Assembly (NCBI GenBank): GCA_002449585.1
Contig: DJXD01000136.1
Coordinates: 10,632 to 67,676, forward strand
DNA: 57,045 nt
Direction: 5' to 3'
Source: Ruminococcus sp. UBA7013
GTDB taxonomy: Bacteria > Bacillota > Clostridia > Oscillospirales > Ruminococcaceae
Part shown: positions 15,591 through 23,794 of the stretch, one piece after another
Layout of the letters: each line of letters starts with the position of its first letter
Position numbering within the stretch: position 1 is the stretch's first letter
Made by a program: the position numbers and the translations under genes
Notes under the pieces: generated by a model
Seen by the model: only the letters and a program-made list of their open reading frames with translations
The model's database searches: none
What the model was told of the DNA's origin: nothing

Positions 15591-16574
15591 ATGAAAAAAA
15601 GCATTGCTTTATTATCTGCATGTGTATTATTTTCAAGCTTGGTGGGTTGTAGTGCCGGAACAGTGACAAGAGCAGAACAGCAGGATAGCTCCCAGATAAG
15701 TGTTGTTTGTACCCTGTTCCCGGAATATGACTGGACACGGGAAATCCTCGGCGATCAGGTGGAAAATGTGAAATTGACATATCTGTTGGATAATGGGCTT
15801 GATTTGCATAATTATCAGCCAAGCGCAAAAGATATGATTACCATTTCAGATTGCGATTTGTTTATTTATATCGGCGGAGAATCGGAAAGCTGGGTGGATG
15901 ATGCCCTCAAAGAAGTCACAAACCCAAATATGAAAGTGATCCGTCTTATGGATGTGTTGAGCGATTCTGTCAAAGAAGAAGAAATTAAGGAAGGAATGCA
16001 GATTGAAGAGGAGGACGAAGAAGAGGAAGAAGAACCGGAATATGATGAACATGTTTGGCTTTCTGTCCGTAATGCGGAAACCCTCTGTGATGCGATTTGT
16101 GATACACTCTGTGAAATCCAGCCAGATCAGGCGGATGCCTATCAGGAAAATCTGAATCATTATCTAGAAAAGCTTTCTGCTATGGATGCCAGTTTCTCAG
16201 AAATGACAGAGCAATTTTCTATCAAAACTGTGATTTTTGGCGATCGCTTTCCATTCAGGTATCTTGTCGATGATTATGGCATTGATTATTATGCCGCTTT
16301 TGCGGGCTGTTCCGCTGAAACAGAAGCCAGCTTTGAAACGATTGCATTTCTTTCACAGAAATTGGATGAATTGCAGATTGATACTGTGTTTACAATTGAA
16401 AATGCAGATGAATCCATTGCAAAGGCCATTATTTCCAGTACAGAAAAGAAGAATCAGAAAATTGTCAGCCTGAATTCGATGCAGTCGATCACAAAACAGC
16501 AAATTGCAGAGGGTGCAAATTATTTGACAATCATGCAGAATAATTTTGATGTACTTCGGGAGAATTTGCAATAA
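15591..16574 (+). CDS. znuA: Metal-binding lipoprotein of a ZnuA/TroA-type ABC transporter
   Basis: A 327-residue substrate-binding protein (cluster 9). The signal peptide ends in lipobox LVGC (Cys20). The N-lobe shows VCTLFPEYDWTREILG and the ligand region GLDLHNYQPSAKD. The acidic loop near 130-150 (Glu/Asp-rich, where zinc proteins often have His) precedes DEHVWLS with the second His. The third site reads FGDRFPFRYLVDDYGI, with Asp in place of the usual His. The C-terminal lobe has VFTIENADESIAKAI. It delivers Zn2+ or Mn2+ to the permease; which metal is uncertain. The gene is first in an operon under a Fur-type box. Confidence 0.88.
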   Translation: MKKSIALLSACVLFSSLVGCSAGTVTRAEQQDSSQISVVCTLFPEYDWTREILGDQVENVKLTYLLDNGLDLHNYQPSAKDMITISDCDLFIYIGGESESWVDDALKEVTNPNMKVIRLMDVLSDSVKEEEIKEGMQIEEEDEEEEEEPEYDEHVWLSVRNAETLCDAICDTLCEIQPDQADAYQENLNHYLEKLSAMDASFSEMTEQFSIKTVIFGDRFPFRYLVDDYGIDYYAAFAGCSAETEASFETIAFLSQKLDELQIDTVFTIENADESIAKAIISSTEKKNQKIVSLNSMQSITKQQIAEGANYLTIMQNNFDVLRENLQ

Positions 16575-17299
16575 TGGGAAAAATGCAGATAGAATGTAAA
16601 AATGCCGCACTTGGCTATGAGAATCATGTTATTATGAAAGGCCTGAATTTTATTGTCAATCAGGGGGATTATTTATGCATTCTGGGAGAAAATGGCTCAG
16701 GCAAAAGCACTCTGATCAAGGCTTTGCTGAATCTGAAACCACAGATCAGCGGCGAGATTCGTTTTAGCAAAGAAATCGGGAAAAATGAAATCGGCTATCT
16801 TCCGCAGCAAACCATAGTGCAAAGGGATTTTCCGGCATCGGTGCGAGAGATAGTGCAATCCGGCTGCATGAATCGTTGCGGATTGCGGCCTTTTTATAAT
16901 CAGGAAGAAAAAAAGCTTGCATCAGATATGATGCAGAAGCTGGAAATTACGCATCTGGAAAAGCGATGTTATCGGGAATTATCTGGCGGCCAGCAGCAGA
17001 GGGTATTATTAGCAAGAGCATTATGTGCTGCCCGGAAAATGCTGTTATTAGATGAACCAGTGACCGGGCTTGATCCTAAGGCGACAAATGAAATGTATGA
17101 ATTAATTGCAAAGCTCAACCGGGAGGATGGAATTACTGTGATCATGGTTTCACATGATATGCATGCAGCGGTAAAATATGCATCACATATCTTGCATATC
17201 GGCGGCAGACAGTTATTTTTCGGCACAAAACCGGATTATCTGAAAAGCAAGGTCGGACAGGCATTTCTTGCGGTTTCCGGAGGGGATACAGATGAGTAA
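16574..17299 (+). CDS. znuC: ATPase of the metal ABC transporter
   Basis: A 241-residue ABC ATPase: Walker A GENGSGKST, Q-loop LPQQT, signature LSGGQQQRV, Walker B MLLLDEP and switch His in VSHDMH. The start codon overlaps the znuA stop by one base (TAATG), so the genes are translationally coupled. It powers import through the permease encoded next. The length is typical for ZnuC/AdcC proteins. Confidence 0.93.
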   Translation: MGKMQIECKNAALGYENHVIMKGLNFIVNQGDYLCILGENGSGKSTLIKALLNLKPQISGEIRFSKEIGKNEIGYLPQQTIVQRDFPASVREIVQSGCMNRCGLRPFYNQEEKKLASDMMQKLEITHLEKRCYRELSGGQQQRVLLARALCAARKMLLLDEPVTGLDPKATNEMYELIAKLNREDGITVIMVSHDMHAAVKYASHILHIGGRQLFFGTKPDYLKSKVGQAFLAVSGGDTDE

Positions 17300-18134
17300 T
17301 ATATTGGAAACATTAGTGATGTATTTTCAATACCCATTTGTGCAATATGCCATGATTGTAGGATTGCTAATTGCATTATGTTCTTCATTGCTAGGGGTAA
17401 CGCTGGTATTGAAACGATTTTCATTTATTGGTGATGGGCTATCACATGTTGCTTTTGGGGCAATGGCAATAGCGGGGGTATTGGGAGTATCTAATAATAT
17501 GCTGATTGTTCTGCCGATTACGGTGCTTTCAGCGGTTTTATTATTAAGAACGGGGCAGAATACCAAGATCAAGGGTGATGCTGCGGTTGCTATGATTTCT
17601 GTAGGTGCGCTTGCAATGGGCTATTTGCTGATGAATTTATTTTCCAGTTCGGCGAATATCTCCGGAGATGTATGCAGTACGCTGTTCGGATCGACATCTA
17701 TTCTGACGCTGACAAAGCCGGAAGTATGGCTTTGTATCATTATGGCGGTCATTGTGATTGCGGTTTTCCTGATATTTTATCATAAAATTTTTGCCATTAC
17801 ATTTGATGAAAATTTTGCAAAGGCAACGGGGGTAAAAGCGGATGCGTATAATTTATTAATTGCAGTGATTACGGCATTAATTATAGTATTAGCGATGAAT
17901 TTAGTGGGCTCTTTGCTGATTTCAGCATTGATTATCTTTCCTTCGCTATCTGCGATGAGAGTATTTAAAAGTTTCAGAAGTGTGATTATCTGTTCAGCAG
18001 TGATTTCTGTTATTTGTGCAGGGCTTGGGATTATTATTTCTATTTTATTTTCTACGCCAGTTGGTTCAACGATCGTTGCGGCTGATATACTTGTATTTTT
18101 TATGTTCTGGCTGGTTTCCTATTGCAAGAAATAA
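17292..18134 (+). CDS. znuB: Permease of the metal ABC transporter
   Basis: A 280-residue integral membrane protein of the ABC-3 permease family with about eight or nine hydrophobic helices. The conserved stretches are RFSFIGDGLSHVAFGAMA near the N-terminus, ITFDENFAKATGVKAD before the last helices, and LVGSLLISALIIFPSLSAMR. The start is ATG 17292, with GGAGGGG upstream, overlapping the ATPase gene by 8 nt. Together with the flanking genes it forms a complete zinc- or manganese-type importer. Confidence 0.92.
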   Translation: MSNILETLVMYFQYPFVQYAMIVGLLIALCSSLLGVTLVLKRFSFIGDGLSHVAFGAMAIAGVLGVSNNMLIVLPITVLSAVLLLRTGQNTKIKGDAAVAMISVGALAMGYLLMNLFSSSANISGDVCSTLFGSTSILTLTKPEVWLCIIMAVIVIAVFLIFYHKIFAITFDENFAKATGVKADAYNLLIAVITALIIVLAMNLVGSLLISALIIFPSLSAMRVFKSFRSVIICSAVISVICAGLGIIISILFSTPVGSTIVAADILVFFMFWLVSYCKK

Positions 18135-18161
18135 TAAATTTGATCAGAAAGCGAGGAGAAA

Positions 18162-18668
18162 ATGATGATGAAATATCAGATAATAGCTATATTATGCTGT
18201 GTGGCATTGCTGACAGCCTGCGGAAAGAATACAGAGATTGTTCAGAATCCGGAAGATACCGCACAGACAACGGCAGAAAATGAACTTGTCATTCCCGAAA
18301 ATCCGGATGCTGATCCGGCTTCTGATATTGATCTGACGACTTTGAGTAGTACAATGGTTTATAGTCAGGTGGCGGCTATGATGTATACGCCGGAACAATA
18401 TGAAGGGAAAATTATCAAGGCAAAAGGGCTTTTTTCTGTTTATCATGACGAGTTTCAGAATAAAGATTATTTTGCCGTGTTGATCAAAGATGCAACTGCC
18501 TGCTGTTCACAAGGATTGGAATTTGTCTGGTCAGGAGATCATGTTTATCCGGATGATTATCCAGAAGTGGGCAAAGAGATCACCGTGATGGGAACGTTTG
18601 CAACGTATGAAGAAGATGGCGCAACATATTGCCAGCTATTAGATTCTAGCATGATTGTTGATGCGTAA
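18162..18668 (+). CDS. Lipoprotein with Cys-Cys motif, last gene of metal operon
   Basis: A 168-residue lipoprotein (lipobox LLTAC). After a Thr/Glu/Pro linker, a folded domain of about 110 residues begins (YTPEQYEGKIIKAKG), contains DATACCSQGLEFVW and ends with VGKEITVMGTF-x-x-Y. The strand pattern suggests an OB-like barrel. The adjacent cysteines could hold metal outside the membrane. It sits 27 bp after znuB in a Fur-box operon, which supports a role in metal capture or handover. Three ATGs in a row (18162, 18165, 18168) follow GAGGAG; the second is best spaced. Confidence 0.7.
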   Translation: MMMKYQIIAILCCVALLTACGKNTEIVQNPEDTAQTTAENELVIPENPDADPASDIDLTTLSSTMVYSQVAAMMYTPEQYEGKIIKAKGLFSVYHDEFQNKDYFAVLIKDATACCSQGLEFVWSGDHVYPDDYPEVGKEITVMGTFATYEEDGATYCQLLDSSMIVDA

Positions 18669-18670
18669 AA

Positions 18671-18697
18671 AAAAGCACCTGTTGAGGTGCTTTTTTT
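18671..18697 (+). terminator. Bidirectional terminator between converging operons
   Basis: AAAAGCACCT and AGGTGCTTTT form a 10-bp stem with a four-base loop and T-runs on both strands. It serves the metal operon (plus) and the ABC exporter operon (minus). Confidence 0.9.
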
Positions 18698-18699
18698 AT

Positions 18700-20100
18700 T
18701 TATTCATTAGTTTCCAGAAGCATCAGCATTTTATCATAATAGGTCAGCACACCGCTGGCACTGCTGAGCGCACGTCTGCGGACGATTTTCCCAGTATATT
18801 CATCATTATCAAACGCCCAATAATAAGTATCATCAATTGGGATCAGGCTCAACTCTTTTTCTGTGCCATCTGTGAGGATATAATGAAATATGACAGCAGG
18901 GGCATTTTCAGAAGGTTCTGCTTCCATATCAATAGAATCATAGTTCATGTTAGTAATAGAAGAAAACAAAGATTTGAACATTGCTAATAAATCTGTATCC
19001 TGTGCGGAAATCGAAACAGAATGCTCTGCATTTTGGAAAGTATACTGATTTTCTTCATGATGCATTTGCATGATAAATTGCAGATCATCTATTGTGACAT
19101 CCAGTTCAGAAACATCTGTGAAATTCATAGAGAATAATTTATCACTGATCAATTCAGAAGCATCTGTTTGCAGGAAGCCGACAGTATTCACCGCCATTGT
19201 AGCAATCTGGCCGGATTCTTCATAAGCTACGTAAACACTACCATCATTTTTATCAAAATCAGCGAAATTGATTGTTGTCGTTTCCCCTGCATCTGTTTTG
19301 ACAATTAGGCGATAGGCAGGCTGATTCAGATGATATTGATATAAATCATCTGGGGTTTCTGCCATTTTGACAAAGCTTTCGAGTTCAATTCGTGTGAGGG
19401 AGGTAAGCATGGAGTTGATATTTGCAGCATTCACATCTGCATCCGGAAGCGGTTCAGACATATGCCAGCCGTCATTATCTTTATGAATTTCAAATGAAGC
19501 TTTTTTCTCATGCTCCAGCCGGACATAATTAATATTCACATCGAAATAATTCAGCATATAGGGATCTTTGAGATAATTCAGGCCGCCGCAAAGCACTGCG
19601 CCTTTATTGAAATCAATGCCATAGATAAACGGACTATCAGGCAGCATGACATAATAATATTCTTCCGTTGCGGAAGCATTGCCAATATAAAGCGTATAGG
19701 CAGTATCTCCCTGATAGCAGTTCAGCACAACAGGATCTGCCAGACCATAACCGGATAGATCAGAAGATTCTATTTTTTTCAATGCTGTCAGATCGCTGAG
19801 ATAAGAGCAGATGCTATTAATATAATAAGTATTCAGCGTGAATGCATAGGGATAATCGGTATCTGTGACCGCCCATGTTCCAGAAGCATTATCAATCATA
19901 AAATGGCCGTCAGAATTTGTGATTTCTACTTTACTGATCGTATTTTCATCAAAATCAAACAGCTGTAAGGCTTTGGCTTCATCAATCAGGGCTTGTTCTT
20001 CTCTGGTCTTGATCGTATCAACGGCGACATATGCACCAATGGCAATGATCAGCAAGGCCACAAGGGAGATGATTAAAATTTTCATTTTTTTGGTGCTCAT
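18700..20100 (-). CDS. DUF4340-type membrane-anchored protein of an ABC exporter locus
   Basis: A 466-residue protein with one N-terminal membrane helix (MKILIISLVALLIIAIGAYVAV) and a long extracytoplasmic part. The outer part has repeated segments of the DUF4340 kind (ISKVEITNSDGHFMI, WAVTDTDYPYAF, LSGYGLADP). It starts at ATG 20100, overlapping the stop of the upstream gene (TGATG), with AAGGAG upstream; the longer frame to 20124 has no site. DUF4340 proteins regularly end operons with Gld-type ABC transporters, as here. The cargo is unknown. Confidence 0.8.
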   Translation of the reverse strand: MSTKKMKILIISLVALLIIAIGAYVAVDTIKTREEQALIDEAKALQLFDFDENTISKVEITNSDGHFMIDNASGTWAVTDTDYPYAFTLNTYYINSICSYLSDLTALKKIESSDLSGYGLADPVVLNCYQGDTAYTLYIGNASATEEYYYVMLPDSPFIYGIDFNKGAVLCGGLNYLKDPYMLNYFDVNINYVRLEHEKKASFEIHKDNDGWHMSEPLPDADVNAANINSMLTSLTRIELESFVKMAETPDDLYQYHLNQPAYRLIVKTDAGETTTINFADFDKNDGSVYVAYEESGQIATMAVNTVGFLQTDASELISDKLFSMNFTDVSELDVTIDDLQFIMQMHHEENQYTFQNAEHSVSISAQDTDLLAMFKSLFSSITNMNYDSIDMEAEPSENAPAVIFHYILTDGTEKELSLIPIDDTYYWAFDNDEYTGKIVRRRALSSASGVLTYYDKMLMLLETNE

Positions 20101-21632
20101 CAAGAATGTCTCCTTTTCAGCCAAACACCTGCGCCAGCCAGACTGATCACAACCGGCACAGCAATAAACAGGATCATAATGCCATTCGCATCGGATTCAG
20201 AATTAATTGTCATAGAATCATAATCTTTTGCTTTATCAGCAATTCCCATATCAAGATCAAGATCACTGTCATGCATCCAGCTCATAACGGATAGCATGAG
20301 ATACACCGGAATGATCATGTAATCTTGTGAGACGTTGACATCATCAATAAATTCTGCATTGCCGATAGCAAAACATTTTGCATCATTCCGGATAGAGCTG
20401 GTAGAATACATAGCCAGATCTAATGGGATACCTTCGATCGTTTCGGCATTGGGATTTTTTCCGCCATAGATTTCACCAATAGCGGAGGAAGTAGGATTCC
20501 CAAGCTCATCGGTAGAGGAAACCGTTTGCAATAAAGAGCCGACTTCGAGAGAAGTATCTTCTGAACCGAGATACTGGTAAAAGCTTCTTGCATTGCTCAT
20601 GAAGGCATAATAGCCGCTATCCGTCATAGTGATGAGTTCGCTGGTCAGGTCAGTGGCTTCTTCATCTGCATTGCGGACGATATTAATTCTATAAGTATAC
20701 GGATCACCGCTGACATAAAGAGAAGAATTCGTTTCTGATACAATATCATAATCCATGCCAATCCCGAAATCTTCCATAATAGATTCTATATTTTTATAAA
20801 CCGTCTCTTCTTGATTCGGAGACATCAGAAAACAGATATTGCCGCCCTTATCCAGATATTCATTAATCAGGCGTGTCTCATCATTGGACAGATCGGATTT
20901 AGGAGCGGCAAGAATCAACATAGCTGTATCTTCGGGGATGGCTTTTTCCGTGATCAGATTTAATTCTTGTGCATGATAATTCCGATTGGTCATATTAGAA
21001 TCAAAACGAGTATAATCATTCGAAATACTTTTTTCACCGTGTCCGGTCAGGAAATAAACAGCGGCTTCTCTTCCGGTTGCGACGGCATCAATTGCACCAG
21101 TGATATAATTTTCTCCGGTGAAATAGGCGGCCTGAACGGTTCTGTTTCCTTCATCATCATAAGAAACATCATACTGATACATGTTTACACCTAATACATG
21201 CTTACTCCGGTCTTCACAGCAGATCACCATATCACCAACAGAAAGATTATAGCCCATATCTTTCAATTTAGAAACAAGTTCGGGCTGTGCATCCGGATCA
21301 AAATCAATCAGATTGATATTATCATAAGAATCATATTGCTTCAATGAATAATATAAGGCCATGCTGTTATCATCTGTTGCGAGATAATCCATATCCATAA
21401 GAAAATAAAAATCAATCGGCTTATCCAGACCACTCAAATAATTTTTCGTTGTATCAGATAATTCATAAAGCTTAGCAGGGGTCATATCCCATATAATATT
21501 TAATCTGCTGGCGAGCAGATTCACCGGAATGGCTACAGCAAGCGCAAGCGCAGCCAGTGCAGCGGCAAATGCTGTAAATTTTCGGTTTTTCAGATTTTTG
21601 AAAGGCTTCTGATTGGCTTCCATAATAATCAA
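20100..21632 (-). CDS. GldG-like auxiliary membrane protein of ABC transporter
   Basis: A 510-residue protein with an N-terminal membrane helix (FAAALAALALAVAIPVNLLA), a large outer domain and a C-terminal helix (ILFIAVPVVISLAGAGVWL). The outer domain fits the ABC_transp_aux family: YELSDTTKNYLSGLDKPI, AAVYFLTGHGEKS, a Rossmann-like LILAAPKSDLS and YLDKGGNICFLMSP. The start may be TTG 21632 (GGAGG 4 nt before) or ATG 21623. It lies in a four-gene set with an ATPase, a permease and a DUF4340 protein, as in gliding or exopolymer export loci. Its role here is not known. Confidence 0.8.
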   Translation of the reverse strand: MIIMEANQKPFKNLKNRKFTAFAAALAALALAVAIPVNLLASRLNIIWDMTPAKLYELSDTTKNYLSGLDKPIDFYFLMDMDYLATDDNSMALYYSLKQYDSYDNINLIDFDPDAQPELVSKLKDMGYNLSVGDMVICCEDRSKHVLGVNMYQYDVSYDDEGNRTVQAAYFTGENYITGAIDAVATGREAAVYFLTGHGEKSISNDYTRFDSNMTNRNYHAQELNLITEKAIPEDTAMLILAAPKSDLSNDETRLINEYLDKGGNICFLMSPNQEETVYKNIESIMEDFGIGMDYDIVSETNSSLYVSGDPYTYRINIVRNADEEATDLTSELITMTDSGYYAFMSNARSFYQYLGSEDTSLEVGSLLQTVSSTDELGNPTSSAIGEIYGGKNPNAETIEGIPLDLAMYSTSSIRNDAKCFAIGNAEFIDDVNVSQDYMIIPVYLMLSVMSWMHDSDLDLDMGIADKAKDYDSMTINSESDANGIMILFIAVPVVISLAGAGVWLKRRHS

Positions 21633-21641
21633 TAATCCTCC

Positions 21642-22373
21642 TTAGCTGTGACTCCAGCGGCGTTTTTCAATAGCGATAATATTCCAGCAAATCACAACAG
21701 CGGCCGCACTCAGGAAGAAAATCAGATCTTCCAGCCGGAACATACCTTGTGAAAAATAAATAAATCTTCTCTGCATAGAAATCCAGCTGATGAGAGAATT
21801 TAATTTCGGATAGGCATTGACAAGTGCCGTTCCGCCCAGATTATCCGCAAGCAATGCGCCCTCCATGATAATTTCCCCTAAAATGGCGGAAATAATGGCG
21901 TTCCCGGTCAGAGAGGAAAGTAACATTCCTACAGCAATGCACACAAGTCCCCATAAGAAAAAGCCTAGATATGCACAAATCAATGATGACCACATGACTT
22001 GCCCTTTTGCGGCCGCAAAAATCGGGAAAAACAGAGACGCTAGCATCATAACGGCGAATACAGTGATGATAGAAAGAAATTTTGCAAGAACAATTTTCGT
22101 CACACTCAGCGGACTTGTTAAGAGTAATACTTCTGTCCCCCCTCGGCGTTCATCTGCAAAAGAACGCATAGTCAAAATCGGGATAATAAAAATAAAATAG
22201 AAAAAATTATTATAGAAAATATTCGGAAATGAAAATTTCAGCACATTGCTGTCCATAATAGCAATTGATCTGATAAAGCTGAAACTGAAAATCAGCATAA
22301 ACAGAGCCGTCAGGATATAGGCGAATGGCGAAAAGAAAAATGATTGCAATTCTTTTTTATACAGCGAAAACAT
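21642..22373 (-). CDS. ABC-2 type permease (GldF-like)
   Basis: A 243-residue integral membrane protein with six hydrophobic helices. The N-terminal LYKKELQSFFFSPFAYIL and the central TMRSFADERRGGTEVLLLTSPLS are typical of ABC-2 permeases of the Gld/Nos type. It is the membrane channel partner of the ATPase encoded five bases upstream. Confidence 0.85.
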   Translation of the reverse strand: MFSLYKKELQSFFFSPFAYILTALFMLIFSFSFIRSIAIMDSNVLKFSFPNIFYNNFFYFIFIIPILTMRSFADERRGGTEVLLLTSPLSVTKIVLAKFLSIITVFAVMMLASLFFPIFAAAKGQVMWSSLICAYLGFFLWGLVCIAVGMLLSSLTGNAIISAILGEIIMEGALLADNLGGTALVNAYPKLNSLISWISMQRRFIYFSQGMFRLEDLIFFLSAAAVVICWNIIAIEKRRWSHS

Positions 22374-22378
22374 GGGAT

Positions 22379-23377
22379 TTATTCCTCCTGATCATAGGGA
22401 TTGGCTTTTTTCGTCTCATCAATCAGCTGTTCGAGACTTGATTTTTTCTGCGTCTGTGTGAGTTTCAGGAAAACTTGTTCCAGATTCAGCTTTGCAAGTG
22501 ACATTTCGACAATACTGCATTGATTATTCATCAATACTGACATAATTTCATTCCGGATCTTTTCTGATTCCAGTTCGATCTGAAATAAATTCCTGTTTTC
22601 AGAAATCTGCTTTACTTCTGTAATCCCAATGACACCCTGAATATCTTTCAGCAGACGTGTGATTTTTTCTTTGTCGCCTTCTGCGGTCAGATTCAGGACA
22701 GTATCTGACATCATATTTCTTTCCAGATTTTCGATTGTATCAATCGCTATGATTTCCCCTTTGTTGATGATCACAACACGCTCACAAACGGCACTGACTT
22801 CCGCCAGAATATGAGAACTAAAGATCACAGAATGCTCTTTTTTCAGATCCAGAATTAAATTTCTGACTTCCATGACCTGCGTCGGATCAAGGCCAACCGT
22901 TGGCTCATCCAGAATTAAAATTTTCGGATTGCCAAGCAAAGCCTGTGCAAATCCAACACGCTGTTTATAACCTTTTGACAGATTACGGATCAGCCGCCGC
23001 CGCATATCTGCAATACGAAGACGATCCATAGATTTCTCTACTTGTGCCCGGCGTTCTTTTTTGGGAACGCCTTTTAATCCGGCCACAAAATGCAAATATT
23101 CCTCTACACGCATATCCGGATAAACTGGCGGAATTTCCGGCAGATAGCCAATGCATTTTTTCGCTTCTGCTGCCTGTTCGGTAATATCAAAACCGTTGAC
23201 GATTACCGTTCCTCCCGTAGATGGCAAATAGCCGGCTATGATATTCATCGTGGTGGATTTCCCTGCACCGTTTGGCCCTAGAAATCCAAGAATTTCATGA
23301 TCCCGGATTTCAAAGTCAATGCCTTTGAGTGCCTGGTTTCTGCCATAATATTTTGACAGATTCTTGATTTCAACCAT
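22379..23377 (-). CDS. ABC transporter ATPase (GldA-like)
   Basis: A 332-residue ABC ATPase: Walker A GPNGAGKST, signature LSKGYKQRV, Walker B ILILDEPTVGLDP and switch His FSSHIL. A C-terminal ~110-residue extension (from AEGDKEKITRLL) is common in exporters of this class. The first gene of the four-gene minus-strand operon 23377-18700. Its predicted product is an exporter or membrane-remodelling complex rather than an importer, as no binding protein is encoded. Confidence 0.88.
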   Translation of the reverse strand: MVEIKNLSKYYGRNQALKGIDFEIRDHEILGFLGPNGAGKSTTMNIIAGYLPSTGGTVIVNGFDITEQAAEAKKCIGYLPEIPPVYPDMRVEEYLHFVAGLKGVPKKERRAQVEKSMDRLRIADMRRRLIRNLSKGYKQRVGFAQALLGNPKILILDEPTVGLDPTQVMEVRNLILDLKKEHSVIFSSHILAEVSAVCERVVIINKGEIIAIDTIENLERNMMSDTVLNLTAEGDKEKITRLLKDIQGVIGITEVKQISENRNLFQIELESEKIRNEIMSVLMNNQCSIVEMSLAKLNLEQVFLKLTQTQKKSSLEQLIDETKKANPYDQEE

Positions 23378-23605
23378 AAAAAATTTCCTTTCCTCTGAAT
23401 TGCCGCATCCCCTCTCTGAATGCGGACATACCTATTTTACATTATGGCATAAAATTATGAATAATTCTTGAATAAATCATGATAAGATTATGAATTATTT
23501 GAGAGGACATTCCTGTTTTTGATTATAACTGCCAGCTGTGTGAATCTTGTGAAAGACAGACGCATATTTCCTGAAAATTTGTTGTGAAAATAAACAAAAA
23601 TTTTA

Positions 23606-23619
23606 TCACATTCTTGTGA
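23606..23619. promoter_or_regulatory. Operator-like inverted repeat upstream of GH48
   Basis: TCACA-TTCT-TGTGA, 47 bp before the -35 box. The position suits an activator or upstream repressor. It resembles a CRP-type half-site pair, but the reader is unknown. Confidence 0.4.
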
Positions 23620-23666
23620 GATGTAACGAAAAAACTGAAAAACTGTTCCGGATTTTCTGCAAATAC

Positions 23667-23695
23667 TTGACAAGCCTTTTTAAATTCGCTATAAT
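23667..23695 (+). promoter_or_regulatory. Consensus promoter of the GH48 gene
   Basis: TTGACA (23667-23672), 17 bp, TATAAT (23690-23695), both perfect. The leader to the start codon is about 95 nt, with GAGAGGGG as ribosome-binding site. Confidence 0.85.
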
Positions 23696-23794
23696 AAAAT
23701 CATGAAAGTATGCGCCCGGTATACTGCACAATGCCGGAGCACGTCTGTCATTTTACATCAGAAAAATTAAATTCTTACGAGAGGGGAAATTTAA

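Larger units (their letters stand above)
23378..23794. other. Divergent intergenic region before GH48
   Basis: A 417-bp gap without a gene. It holds the minus-strand leader of the ABC operon, which includes a 6-bp stem (CCGCAT/ATGCGG, 23403-23425), and AT-rich DNA with three TTGTGA words. It also holds the operator-like repeat and GH48 promoter listed separately, and an ~95-nt GH48 leader. No clear minus-strand promoter was identified. Confidence 0.6.
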
